This document shows, piece by piece, positions 8,737 through 19,479 of a DNA stretch of 20,000 nt. Position numbers and translations under genes: made by a program. The DNA comes from Chromera velia (taxonomy: Eukaryota > Sar > Chromeraceae): NCBI GenBank assembly GCA_018398765.1, contig JAHBMJ010003743.1, positions 1-20,000 of the forward strand, written 5' to 3'. Under the pieces are notes generated by a model, which searched no databases, was not told the origin of the DNA, and was given only the letters and a program-made list of their open reading frames with translations. Numbering within the stretch: position 1 is the first letter of the stretch; every line of letters begins with the position of its first letter.

Positions 8737-11700
8737 ATGAGCGGGCGTTCATGGGCAAAATGGGCAACCCGCCTTCTCCTCTCATCTTGGTTTTTGTCCA
8801 GCTGTCCCACCCGCTTCTCGAAACTTGCGGTAAGTGCTGAGATTGCTTCGGTCGGCTGCGGTGCGGAGAAAAGGTGCTCGGAGCTGAGAGAGGGAGAGGC
8901 TCTTGCAGGAGGAGAATGGCTGACAAGCCCGTCGGGCAACTACGCTTTGACCGTCACTCACCTTCCCCCTCAACTTTCAATTGTTCGTACACATGACTTC
9001 TTCCTTGTCTGGGAGGCAAACAAAAATCAGCAACTGTCTACGGATGTATCGCGTCTAGATACAGACGTTTTCCTGCGCCTACAGGAGGGTCGGGTGCTCC
9101 TGGAGGTGAGGGATCTTCAAGCCAACCTTCTGCAGACTCTCTTTTCCTCTCCGCCTGTACACGAAAAATTTAGACGAAACGTTCGGCTGACAATGCAAGA
9201 TGACGGAAATTTGGTTTTGTATGGAGGAGCGGACGGCATGAGCGTCCCTTGGTCTTTGCAAACGCAGCAACTCCAACGCGCACCCCCCCCCTCCAGCGCT
9301 CCCTCTCCCAACACACCCGCAGCAGGCGGTACTTCTCCTGCAGATTGCATGCCGTTTCGCAATTGTGCCTCATGCACGGAGGCCGGTTGTGCATGGTGTA
9401 TATCTAAGATGAAGTGCGTGAGCGACGAGCCCTGGATTTGTGCTGGGGACGACGACCACGTATCTTCACAAACACCGGTACCTGGGAAATACAGGGGGAA
9501 GGGGAAGTGCCCCTCAGGGGAGGCAGTAGAGGAAGCCACGCGGAAAAGAAGGGAGGCTGCTGAGAATCGAAGACAAGAGAAAGAGGCTGCAGCACGAGAG
9601 GCAGAGGAAGAGAAAGCTAAATTGAAGGCAAAAAGATCAGAAGCTGACCCCTCCCCGAAGTGCAGTTCTGACGAAAAGCGTGAATCAGAGGAGAAATCTG
9701 CGGAGGAGATCGCAAGGCACTTAAAAAAACTCAAATTGAGGTCCCGTCTACACGATGAAGTTCCCGACCGAGGTTCAGTAGAGCCTTATGATGTTCTTGA
9801 GGTGTCTGTCACTTCGACCCCGTCTGAAGTCAGGAAAGCCTACAGGAAGCTCTCTCTACTGTTTCATCCGGACAAGAACAGAGGGAACGAAGAATCGAGA
9901 AAAATGGCAGATGCAGCCTTCAGCGACATTCAGAACGCCTTTGATCTCCTCGGCACTCCCGACAAAAGGTCCGTGTGATCAATTGTGGTGCAGATACATG
10001 AATTTGAATTTTGAAAGCTTTGCAGTGCGCATTTTTCATCCAGCCAATCTTTTTCTTGCCTCTCTGTAGACGCAGCGGCAGGGATGAGAGAATGCAACAA
10101 CGCGAGCCACTCAGGCAGGCAGTCGGACTAGATTGCAAGCATCTGAACAAGAAGAGGAAAGAAGAAAGCAAGTCATGCTCTCTTTTCCCTGTGCGAGCTC
10201 GGTGCGAGGCAGCCAACAAGGAGGAAGCTGGACGACTGGATGCAAATCATGATCTTCTATGGACGCGGGCGAAGTGGATGTGTTTTGAGTGCCAGAAGGG
10301 CTGTCTGCATTCGTTTCTTTTCCTTCTTTGAATTTGATTTGAGAAATCATCAAGACTGCCATGGTTCATTGGAGGATCCCCTGCCGTTCCATTCGTCTAG
10401 GAGGCCTGTGTCTCGCATGTGTCGATCCCGGTCTGGTCTGTTCAAGCTTGTTTTTTTCCGAACTGCTGCGTAAGCCGGACTGTCTTATAAATGCGTGCAT
10501 GTGCCGAATGCTCTTCACCAAAATATCTGCACACTCGCAAGACGACCCCTGATCCTCTGATGTGATGTATGTGCATTTGTGTATACAATCTCACCTGCAC
10601 TTGTTTGGGCACGTTTGCGCGAATTTATGGATTTGCACAAGGGATGAGGCGTTTGCGTTCGCCGATATCTACGTACGAGTCTGTGCATGGGCGTTGAAAA
10701 GCATTCATTGACCGATGCTGTTTGCAGAACTGCCTTCGACGAGGCTTCTACTTTCTCGAAGAACGCAGGAGATGCCGCTCGATTCGCCCAAGACAAGAAG
10801 AACTGGAGGGGCGACGAGGAGTTTTACATGGGAGACCCTCTCATTAGCACACTGACGGAGGGAATATGGGAGAGAAGAATGCACGGAGATGGAATCTGGT
10901 TCATCGAGTGCTATGCAGCTTGGTGCCCTCATTGCGTGTCAGTCAGTCAGTCAGTCAGTCAGTCAGTCAGTCAATCAATCAGTAAGTCACTCATTCAGTC
11001 AGTCACTCAGTCAGTCAGTCAGCCAGTCAGGGAAGCAAGCAGGCAGTGACTGCGCAAGGCAATCAGTTTCCCCGCCAGTCAAAACAATCTGGCAACCCCC
11101 TTGAATCTCGATGACTTCCCATCCATCCATCCATCCATCCATTCTTCAATCGACGAATGAACCAATAAACGTGTAAATCGACGAATCAATCGATTCCTCA
11201 AGAGTCGGTCAACCAATCCATCTGTCGGCCTGAGAGACGATCCTAGTTGACCTTCACTCTCGTCGGCATCAACCTGTTTAGAGACCTTTCTGCCAATCTT
11301 TTGAGAGTTCCGTTTCCTGTTTTTTGTCTCCGTGTGAAAGGTTACAGCTTCGTTGTTTTCCCTTTGTGCGTGCTGTCTTGACTTCTTCTGATGCACATCT
11401 GTTGCTTCGATCCTAGAATCGCAAACTGATGTCTGTTCACTTCGGCCCTCAGATCAAACCATGCAGAGGAATGACGAAACATATTCAGAATTCAGAATAC
11501 CCACACACACACACATAATCAATCTTGCACGCACTCTCACACCCTGTCCTCTCAGCAGGCATTCAGATACAAACACACCTACACACACACATGCACATAC
11601 ATGTACACACACGCATACACACACACAAGCAGGGACGCACGCCGCACGTGCACATGCACATGCACATGTACATGCACATATTTACGCGTCGAATAGTGCC

Positions 11701-12289
11701 GACATGCAGATTCACATATGAAATTATGTGCATGCAGGCACATGAAGGACTTCTTCAAGCAGGCGGCACAACTTCTCGAAAACGACGATGTGGAAGTTGG
11801 GGCCGTGAACTGTGTGAGACAACCTCGACTTTGCAGGTGCGTGCGTCTGTCTGCCTTTTTCCCTGCATGCATGTGTATTCCTCTACCCAAGTTTTGGTCT
11901 CTCTTCCCGCTTCTGCATTGCCCGCTTCTCTGTCTCGCCTGTCGAATATTCGGAGAGGTTCCATTTGAGAGAAGTTTTGTGATCCTCGAGAGCAACAACA
12001 TATCTCCTCTTCCCCCATCTCAATTGTGAATTCTAGCTCGGAGGTTCTCGACAGGACTGGCTTGAGGGGCTTCTGCGTTGGTACATGCAATCGAGAAATA
12101 CTCCCACCTGTCTTTGTCATTTGTGGATTTAGCTCGAAATCTTTGAATCCCCTTCCTGTGCCCCACTCTGATCCCTTGGTTCATCGGTGTCCCCTCTCTT
12201 CGCCTGTATGTGGGCTTCGCATGCAGAGAGGTGCTTGGAGCCTCTGCTTTTCCGACTTTCCTCATGTTCAACAGGTCGGTCCAGGGGTC

Positions 12290-12327
<38 letters not shown>

Positions 12328-12907
12328 TGTATGTGTACGTGTATGTGTATGTGTGTGTGCGTGCTTGTGTGTGTGCGCGAGAGAGTGAGCGGATGAGTGA
12401 TTGAAGAAAAGAGGTTGGCAGCACGGGGGAATTACTAAACGCTAGTGACTTGAATAAAATGTTCCATTTGCTAAAGGTCAGCATGCGGCATGTCGTCGAC
12501 ACAAGTACAACCACGTACCTGGCACGTATTCTCTATTCGACCTTCCTTTTCACCCGTTTGGGTGTCTTCTTGTGTGCACCCCTTTGTATGTTTTCCTGCA
12601 TGTGTGCGTTGGAGTGAGTGCAGGGAGCTCGGCATGATCCAGCGTTTCAAGCTTCACGGGCATGCCTTTCAGACCATCGCACAGACTCTTGCGGATTGGG
12701 CAAGAAAAGTCCGTTTGGAAGGGGGGGGGGGGAAGGCAACATTGCTCCCAAAAATCGGTCCTGGTGGTTGTCTACGGACTCCGGCTCTGTTTTTGTCTGT
12801 GTGTCTGTCTGAAGTAAAATTGTGAATGCCTTTTTTCAAGACCGACAAACAACTTCCAACATGCTGGCGGATTAGAGAGATGTTTCTGCGGCAAGATAAA
12901 TCCGAAT

Positions 12908-12972
<65 letters not shown>

Positions 12973-13792
12973 TGTGTGTGTATGTGTGTGTGTGTGTATG
13001 TGTGTGTGCTTGCAGGTGTCTGCCGAATGGCGTCACCTTCTTGCCAGTAGAGACGTGGAGATGCTGGACACCTCACACTTTCTGTTCAACCTCCCGGCGC
13101 TGGTGGAGGAAGAGAAGGAACGAAAAGCGCAACGAGAAGCCGACATAGAGGCAGGAGACGAAATGGAAGAGGAAGAGGAAGAGGCTGAAAAGGAGCACGC
13201 AGAGAGACAGAACTTCCACATGGTCCTCTTTTTTGACTCACTCGAGTGTGGACCCTGCAAGGTCGGAATGACAAATCTGAGGAGACTCGCTGCCTCCCTC
13301 CGGGGCCTTCCCGTGAGCATCGGGGCCGTCAATTGCGAGGCATCTGAGGAACTTCATTCTCTCTGTTATGAAACTCTTCAGCTGTCTGCGCCTCCGCACC
13401 GACCGCACCTTCGTGCATGGCCTGCAGGGACAATAGAAGAGAAGGCGCATAGGCCAGAGGGCACAGAGCTGTACAACCCAAATGAACTCGAGCCCCACAT
13501 TGTCCTCCGCACTCTCGAGAAAACCCTGCGGCTAGCATTGGCAGATCGGAGGGAGGCAGGACAAAAGACAGGATCCGCTTTGGTAGCAGGGAAACCCAGC
13601 GACTTTGAAGATGAAAAGGAGGAGGAGGAAGAAGAAGAACCCCCTCCCCCCCCTCCTGAAGCTCCTCCTGACATGTCATGGCATGACTTTGCGGACACCC
13701 TCATGTGGGACGGCCCCGAGCAGCCAGCCCTTCCCCCTACTCCTTGGAAAGTCTACGCGAGACCTCGCGCTCCTGCGATTGCTACTGCATAA
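8737..13792 (+). CDS. Lectin-PSI-DnaJ-thioredoxin multidomain protein (six exons, 816 aa)
   Basis: Proposed exons are 8737-9968, 10728-10937, 11738-11836, 12227-12274, 12624-12708 and 13016-13792. All phases agree and total 2451 nt including TAA. In order: a probable N-terminal signal or anchor segment (hydrophobic about 12-22); a bulb-type lectin-like domain at about 48-175 with QDDGNLVLY at 154-162, matching the mannose-site pattern QxDxNxVxY; a cysteine-rich PSI-like domain at about 204-258; a charged coiled-coil at about 262-335; and a J domain from about 349 with HPD at 377-379, which would recruit an Hsp70. Thioredoxin domain 1 has WCPHC at 476-480 and SAFPT with the probable cis-proline at 523, the latter restored only by the 48-nt exon. 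An acidic linker follows, then thioredoxin-like domain 2 with CGPC at 636-639 but Glu where Trp is usual. The tail is acidic and proline-rich. J plus thioredoxin domains recall ER reductases of the ERdj5/DNAJC10 type, so an ER role in disulfide handling is likely by analogy. No KDEL-like C-terminus is present. The start is the first ATG after an in-frame stop at 8647. Confidence 0.9.
9969..10727 (+). other. Intron 1 of the J/thioredoxin gene
   Basis: It begins GTCCGT directly after the codons for the end of the J domain (DK, then a split Arg codon) and ends TTTGCAG. It is 759 nt long and contains no obvious microsatellite and no exon I can support. Reading through the donor would stop at 9976-9978, giving a J protein truncated after four extra codons. 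Confidence 0.8.
10938..11030. repeat. (GTCA)n microsatellite starting at a splice donor
   Basis: Tandem GTCA units begin exactly at the first intron base and continue with interruptions (AATC, AAGT, CACT) to about 11030. This creates many copies of the GTCAGT donor hexamer in succession. Confidence 0.9.
11500..11690. repeat. CA-rich tract with CATGCA units
   Basis: An interrupted (CA)n repeat grading into CATGCACATG units, inside intron 2 of the J/thioredoxin gene. Confidence 0.85.
11837..12226 (+). other. Intron 3 of the J/thioredoxin gene
   Basis: 390 nt, from GTGCGT to GCATGCAG, between codons for NCVRQPRLC and the EVLGASAFPT segment. The middle is pyrimidine-rich and I see no exon inside. 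Other open frames in this stretch have no domain support. Confidence 0.8.
12290..12376. repeat. (GT)n microsatellite in intron 4
   Basis: GT repeat with GTAC and GTAT interruptions, starting 15 bases into intron 4 (12275-12623) of the J/thioredoxin gene. That intron begins GTCGGT and ends GAGTGCAG. Confidence 0.95.
12721..12732. repeat. G homopolymer
   Basis: A run of 12 G residues shortly after the donor of intron 5 (12709-13015, beginning GTCCGT). It is intronic in the proposed model, so length variation should be tolerated. Confidence 0.9.
12910..13008. repeat. Compound (CT)n(GT)n microsatellite before an acceptor
   Basis: About 15 CT units pass directly into GT units with a few TATG interruptions, ending just before the CTTGCAG acceptor at 13009-13015. 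The tract occupies the place of the polypyrimidine tract of intron 5. Confidence 0.95.
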
Positions 13793-14090
13793 TTTTTACT
13801 ACAAGCAGACTTCAGCGCCTTCTATGCGCTTAGTATTCAAATGTTGCCATATTATCACCACGCAACTCCGAGTCTGTAAAGCATAGTTGCCACTAGCATT
13901 ATCATTACTGATTCATTCGGATGTATCGCTAAATGTATCGACTAGCAATTATTTTGATTATAATGACGTTCAATGCTTTAATGTTAATAACTAGCTAGAA
14001 TCATGGCTAGAATTATGACTCAACACAACCTCAGTCAACGTTGATAATCTGAAATATACTAGGAAATATACATAGAAGCTAGTATAGAAG

Positions 14091-14200
14091 ACAGTTTATA
14101 AGTTATACCCAAAACAATTTATTAGAAGTTGAATAAAGTTGAAATACAGTTTATAAGTTATACCTAAAACAATTTATTGGAAGTTGAATAAAGTTGAAAT
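14091..14200. repeat. 55-bp tandem duplication carrying AATAAA
   Basis: Two adjacent 55-bp units starting ACAGTTTATAAGTTATACC differ at two bases. Each holds a GAATAAAG, so plus-strand AATAAA occurs twice, about 340-400 bp after the stop codon of the J/thioredoxin gene. Use as a poly(A) signal is possible but unproven. Confidence 0.9.
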
Positions 14201-14389
14201 ACAGTGAGTGCCAAATTTTAGATTTATATAAATTCATGTAAATTTTTTTATCAAACTTCACCGTTTTCAACTTATTAGGTAAAATGGCACCAATGAAATC
14301 AAGTCAATCCACGCCAAGTCAAAGCTTCACGGCCTGTGCGCAAAGCAAGAGCTAGGCATGATCTATAATTAAAGTTATTTTTATAATAA

Positions 14390-14620
14390 AGTCTAACCAC
14401 AGACTTTAGACTTTAAAACTTCTTTAGTTTTAAAACTTTAAGAATAAAAAGCCTAGTAAAAAGCTTGAACATATTGATTTGTTGTTTAAGATTGTTTAGC
14501 CTTTTAAAACATTTTTCAATAAATGATAAAAAAACTTTTAAAGTGCGTTTTAAAAGTTATATTTTAGAGTCTACAGACTCAAACCAGGCTTTAAACTTTA
14601 TTTCACTTTAAAACTTTACA
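14390..14620. repeat. Cluster of inverted repeats rich in TTTAAA
   Basis: Visible hairpins include TTTAAAACT/AGTTTTAAA (14412-14434, loop 5), AACTTTTAAA/TTTAAAAGTT (14533-14558, loop 6), GAGTCT/AGACTC (14567-14580, loop 2) and GTCTAA/TTAGAC (14391-14411). Function is unknown. AT-rich DNA makes such repeats more likely by chance. Confidence 0.6.
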
Positions 14621-14857
14621 AATCACACCTAGAGCGAGAGCAGGTGATGCGCAAAAACCTATGCACATGCATGTAACACGTACACTAGATCGATAGAGCA
14701 TACACAAATGCAGTGAGGCAAAAAGTACTGCACTAAGTACTGTATCAAACGTTAACTGGCCTGCTGCATGCAAAGGAAAGCCCTGAAGACCAGAAGATAC
14801 TAGAAGGGTATGTTGGTAGGACATACTCTCCATATAACATAAAAGCTGTGTACTGTT

Positions 14858-14895
14858 GCTGCTGCTGCTGTGAGGGTGTTTGCTGCTGCTGCTGT
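14858..14895. repeat. Interrupted CTG/CAG trinucleotide repeat
   Basis: Two short blocks of four GCTGCT-type units separated by TGAGGGTGTTT. I see no coding context, so this is treated as a simple repeat. Confidence 0.8.
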
Positions 14896-16051
14896 TGGTC
14901 TTCATTTTCCCTGTCTCCCTAGTGGCTGCATCTTCACTCTAGTTTTCACTGGTGAATATAGTATGTATTTTTTAAAGGTTTCATAAGTAAAATTTTTAAA
15001 AACATTTATCCAAAGCTTTAACGTCCAAAATAATTAATTAAAAACGAAAACAGAAGTAAGAAAATGACAAAAAGAGGGAGAAGTAAAGTCTGAAATCATT
15101 GTGAGATGTGTTGACAGTCCTTTGTAAATCCACATGGGCTCCGTGTTTACCTAGGCAAAAAATATAAAAACACCGCAGCCTCCTCCAAGCCAGAACAATT
15201 AACAAAAAAAGACAATGAATAGGAAGGAAGAGCCAGAGCTGGATAGATGACCGCTAGATAAAAAAAACAATTGGAAGATCCAAAAGGGGTTTTTGGTATC
15301 AATGGTATGAAGCTAGGTATGAAGTTCAAGTTGAGTGGCATGGGTGGCAAAGCATATTTCATGAGCCAACATCACTTATCCGCACGTAAGGTCTGCCATA
15401 GATAAAAAAGTTTAAAAAGAACAGTCGGTACGTGTTTTAAGCGTGTTTGCTAAAAATCAGTTCCTTAATTCAACCTGCGCTGCCTGTGCTGATCCTAGTG
15501 TTGATCGACTTCCTAAGCATGAGCGATTGTATTGTAATTTTATATATTATATACGACTATTATTACAGTCTAACTTATCAATTTAAAGCTAAGTTTGAAG
15601 CTTCACAAGTTACTATACTATTCTACTAGATCATTCTAGCAATTATTAAATATGTCTTTTGTCGCCATTTTTCTAGCCATTTTTCCTAAAACATTCTTTT
15701 TATAAGTGTGAAAGTGAAAACTCAATTAATTTGTGCCACCGAGAGCAAGCATTGCACTTGTGCTTTACAACAGCATCCAATTTAGCACCTAATGCAACAA
15801 TAACGGGAAAAAACTAGGCGTCGAAGCACGATGCCTTGACTTGTGTTTCCAAAACTTCCCTCGATCATCGGAATGCGACAGATCTCAGTTCAGTAAGCTC
15901 ACTATTCCGGGAGTATAGATGACAATGCAGCTCTTTTTTAGGCTCATAAGGGGCGGTGTTGCCCGACGAAGCATTGCAGATGCCCTGGTGGTGAGAAACT
16001 TCTGGGTGTAGTCACGTTCGACACAGATTTCGGACGGCTAAAGCAGCAAAG

Positions 16052-19000
16052 TCACCACCCATTTCCAACGGTATGAATTGAAGTGTGAATGTAAGTCGAC
16101 CCGATGTTGCCGTCACCCTGCAGGAACTTCTTCTTCCTCGACAAGAGTTGACTTTCCCTCTTCACCAAGGCGTCAATCAGAGCCTCACGATGTCCAGGTC
16201 TCTCCTGCATGTAGTCATGCGAACAAAAACAATTAGTCTTGCTTAGGACGTCGGACTTTCGAAGACGTCTACCACATCAGGCAATGGATTTCGAGCTCTT
16301 CCAGAAATACGGAGGGCATCCTACATGAACAGTGGACTGATCGAAGCGAAGTGTCTTACGTTCACAGATTGAGTCTCATACGCACAGAAAATGGAGAAAC
16401 ACACAAACCGTTAATTGGGGACAGTGCACAGGCGCCAGTGTGCATGGAGACGTGCAGAAACAGGAAGGAAAGAACACACGTAATTTGAGAAAAAAAAACA
16501 ATCATGCATCTAGCTGGCAGACTAAGCATGTGAGATTGAAAACATGCACACTTCTCACAATTTTGAATTTCAAAGTCAGAATTCACAATTTCAAGTCTCA
16601 AAACACTTTGAAAGAAAAGAATCGGGCAACATCGGGAAACCTTGCAGAAGGCAACTGTCGGGCCGGAAAAAACAACCAGCTTCAATGTCAAAATGTTGCT
16701 TTTCCCTTTCGGCGAACCTTTTGGATTCCTGGGGTTGGTGCTGGGGCAAGAATTCGCTCCTGGATGTCTTTGTTCGACCACCTTGCCGTCCACGTGCAGC
16801 AGTTCTCGCAGAATTAGCGGTCCTGAATAAATTTGAATGAGAAGATAAGGATTAAAACAAAATAAATTTGAATGAGAAGATAAGGATCAAAACAAAATAA
16901 ATTTGAATGAGAAGATAAGGATCAAAACAAAATAAATTTGAATGAAAAGATAAGGATCAAAACAAAATAAATTTGAATGAGAAGATAAGGATCAAAAGAA
17001 AATAAATTTGAATGAGAAGATAAGGATCAAAACAAAATAAATTTGAATGAGAAGATAAGGATCAAAACAAATGAAACGGACAGGCACCTGCCAGGGCACT
17101 GAGGGGGCTGTGAAGCTTTACAGGCTCAGCAAACCAGTCATGCAAGAGGTCAGCGCACCGGGAACAATCGGGAGCCTGATTTATGTAATGCCATGGATAC
17201 ACGCTTCCCGCGTTTTGCATATCACTTTGTGGGCTGTCGTCTACCTCCAAGACGCTTCAACCTCACTTGAAAAACCCGCACGCATTGATGACGGGCAGGC
17301 AGGCCGGCGGGCGCGCGGGCGGACGGAGCGACGGACGGACGAAGTGAGAAAAAAGACGCCAAAAATTTCTCCAACATGTGCACCCAGAGACGTACACAAT
17401 TAGCGAGCAGCCGACAGACCGAATGAGCGACTGCCCGATAGACGGCCATGCAGCCAAACAGACAGGCGGTTTGAGGCAAGCAGGCGGGCAGGCCAGCAGG
17501 CAGACAGACAGGCACAGACACAAAGAGGCATGGAAAGCATAACACAGAGAGACTTGATACAGAAAGAGAGGGGGGAAGAACGGCATCCAGCAGACCTTGC
17601 AGGGACTATGCCGTTTCTTGCGTGACCTTCTGCAGACTTCAAGGCGGCAGCGGTCTTCCTGCACGGACCGGAGGGGACAAGGACGAGAAGAGAGTAGAAT
17701 AAAGTGAGATGAAACGCGGTCCGTGTGAATCTATCTGCATCGATCGAAAGACTCTCATACACGCGAAAGTTTGAGTGACAACGGTCGCATGTTAGTGCAA
17801 ACGTGCACGTGCATCTGTGTCATTGTCCGTCATCGATGAGAGAGAACCACGCCCGCCAGCATATCTGTCACCGTCAGTCCACGACCGCCTGCATGTACAT
17901 GCCGATCGATGTATGCTCGTCCCCTGCCCAAGGTATTGCTGCGTTCACGTCGGAGCCCTGATATCCATGATCCACACTGAATTCGGAATGAAGTCCACGC
18001 CGTTGCCAGTAGCCGTCGTTGCCGAACTTCCGCTCCCTCCCCTCCCCTCCGGCCGTTCATCTCAGGACAATGACATCAGAACAATCCGACAGTCAGAACA
18101 ACGCAGATGTACATCGCTATCCGGAGCCGAGGCTTGGGACTGCTGTGAGTGTCGGTCAAGGCTCAAATGAGCGCGCATGCAGTTGCACACCATAAACCAA
18201 GTGGATGGAGACCGTAGTGATCGCTCTCCGACTCCCCGCATGCCCTTCCACAAGGATGCGACCTAGCGAAAGTGAACTTCTCATACAGACAGAGACAGCC
18301 AGAGGACGGATTACAGGCTCATGGAAGGAAACGAAGTGACAAAGAACTGTTCGACGAGTAGGTATCACAGTTAAAGGGCCGGAGTAGTGGAAGTCGACGG
18401 GAATTCAAGAAACGCACATGCGTATCTACAAAACATTACGGGTTTCACGGATTATCAACGTATTTTCCCCCCTTCTGCAAAGAGAGACAATTTCACAAGT
18501 TGGGAGTTTGCCGCGCTCTAAGGTGGGGGGGGGCTGCCATGATCAGATCCTCTGAATGCACTAAAAGAAATGAAGACGTCTCTGAAAGTAGACTGACTTG
18601 CTCTTCTTTGGTTTCCCTTTTTGGTATTGAATTCTTGATTCGCCGTCTCCAGGCTCGTTGCTCAATCCAGGGGGTGACAATCCTTGAATAGGGACCTGCA
18701 GGGAGTCTCAGAGTGTATTTTCACGCAAAGCGCAGGCGAACGAGTTCATGCATGCAGCGCATAACAGGCCGGGAGACAGAATGAGCCAGAACCAAAGATT
18801 CAGGCAAATTAATGACGAGCCACGATGCTCTTTTGTTTTTGTTCTCGTGTTCCGCTGATGATTTATCGGGGATTCCTCTCAACCTGATCTCTTGTCTCTT
18901 CCACGTATTGTTACGCGACAGATGAAATGAAGCAGGTGTGGAGAAGAGAAGGCCCATATAGGACCGACCAACAGACAGACAGCTAAGAAGGCACGTAGAG

Positions 19001-19438
19001 AATGGGGCAAGAAAAGAGACAAGACAGACCCATAGACAGACAAAATCAAAAGCAAAAAACACACACAAAAGCTTTTTTCTGGTGTGGTCTCGCAGACAAC
19101 GAACAGACAGACAAAGGACCAGACAGAACATCGTGACACAGACAGGGAGACAAACGGGTACACAGGTGACCTGACGGTCAAGTGTGTAGAAAAGCAAAGA
19201 AGGCAGAGCGGCAGGCAGGTAGGCAGACAGGCAGACAGGCAGGCAGAAAGATGCAGAGACTGCATGCAGGATGAAACATTGGTGGATAACTGCAGAAGAA
19301 TTTGATTCGAATACACGAACGCAAGAAAGAGAAGGAGTTGGGGAGAGAGAGATTCAGCTGGATAGATTTATAGACAGAGCGGGAGGGAGAGTGAGAAAGA
19401 GAAAGGGAAAGAGAAAGAGAAAGGGAAAGAGAAAGAGA

Positions 19439-19479
<41 letters not shown>

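Larger units (their letters stand above)
10938..11737 (+). other. Intron 2 of the J/thioredoxin gene, microsatellite-rich
   Basis: The donor GTCAGT is the first unit of a GTCA repeat, and the intron ends in CATGCAG. It is 800 nt long and interrupts the thioredoxin active-site region just after CPHC. It contains (GTCA)n, (CCAT)n near 11119-11142 and an interrupted CA/CATGCA tract at about 11500-11690. Open frames here, such as runs of Ser-Gln-Ser-Val, are repeat translations and not genes. Confidence 0.85.
13793..16051. other. AT-rich stretch with repeats and hairpins, no gene recognised
   Basis: Composition drops to AT-rich soon after the J/thioredoxin stop codon and rises again near 15800. 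It contains a 55-bp tandem duplication (14091-14200), a hairpin cluster rich in TTTAAA (14390-14620), and short CTG runs at 14858-14895. No exon on either strand was convincing. The composition resembles 600-1150, so these may be islands of one sequence class. Confidence 0.6.

Noticed and set aside
8831-8908. Possible intron from GTAAGT to CTCTTGCAG inside exon 1 of the J/thioredoxin gene
   Set aside because: Joining would shift the frame into an immediate TGA, while the unspliced frame keeps the lectin-like domain's conserved start.
10889-11104. ORFs rich in Ser-Gln-Ser-Val
   Set aside because: They are translations of the (GTCA)n microsatellite in an intron.
15960-16052. Minus-strand open stretch reading GRLTFTLQF and GGDFAALAV, briefly resembling a sugar-kinase motif
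   Set aside because: The resemblance is only a few residues, in a frame that soon stops and has no supporting exons.
16827-17071. CRISPR-like regular repeat
   Set aside because: The 35-bp units abut with no spacers, and the context is eukaryotic with introns.
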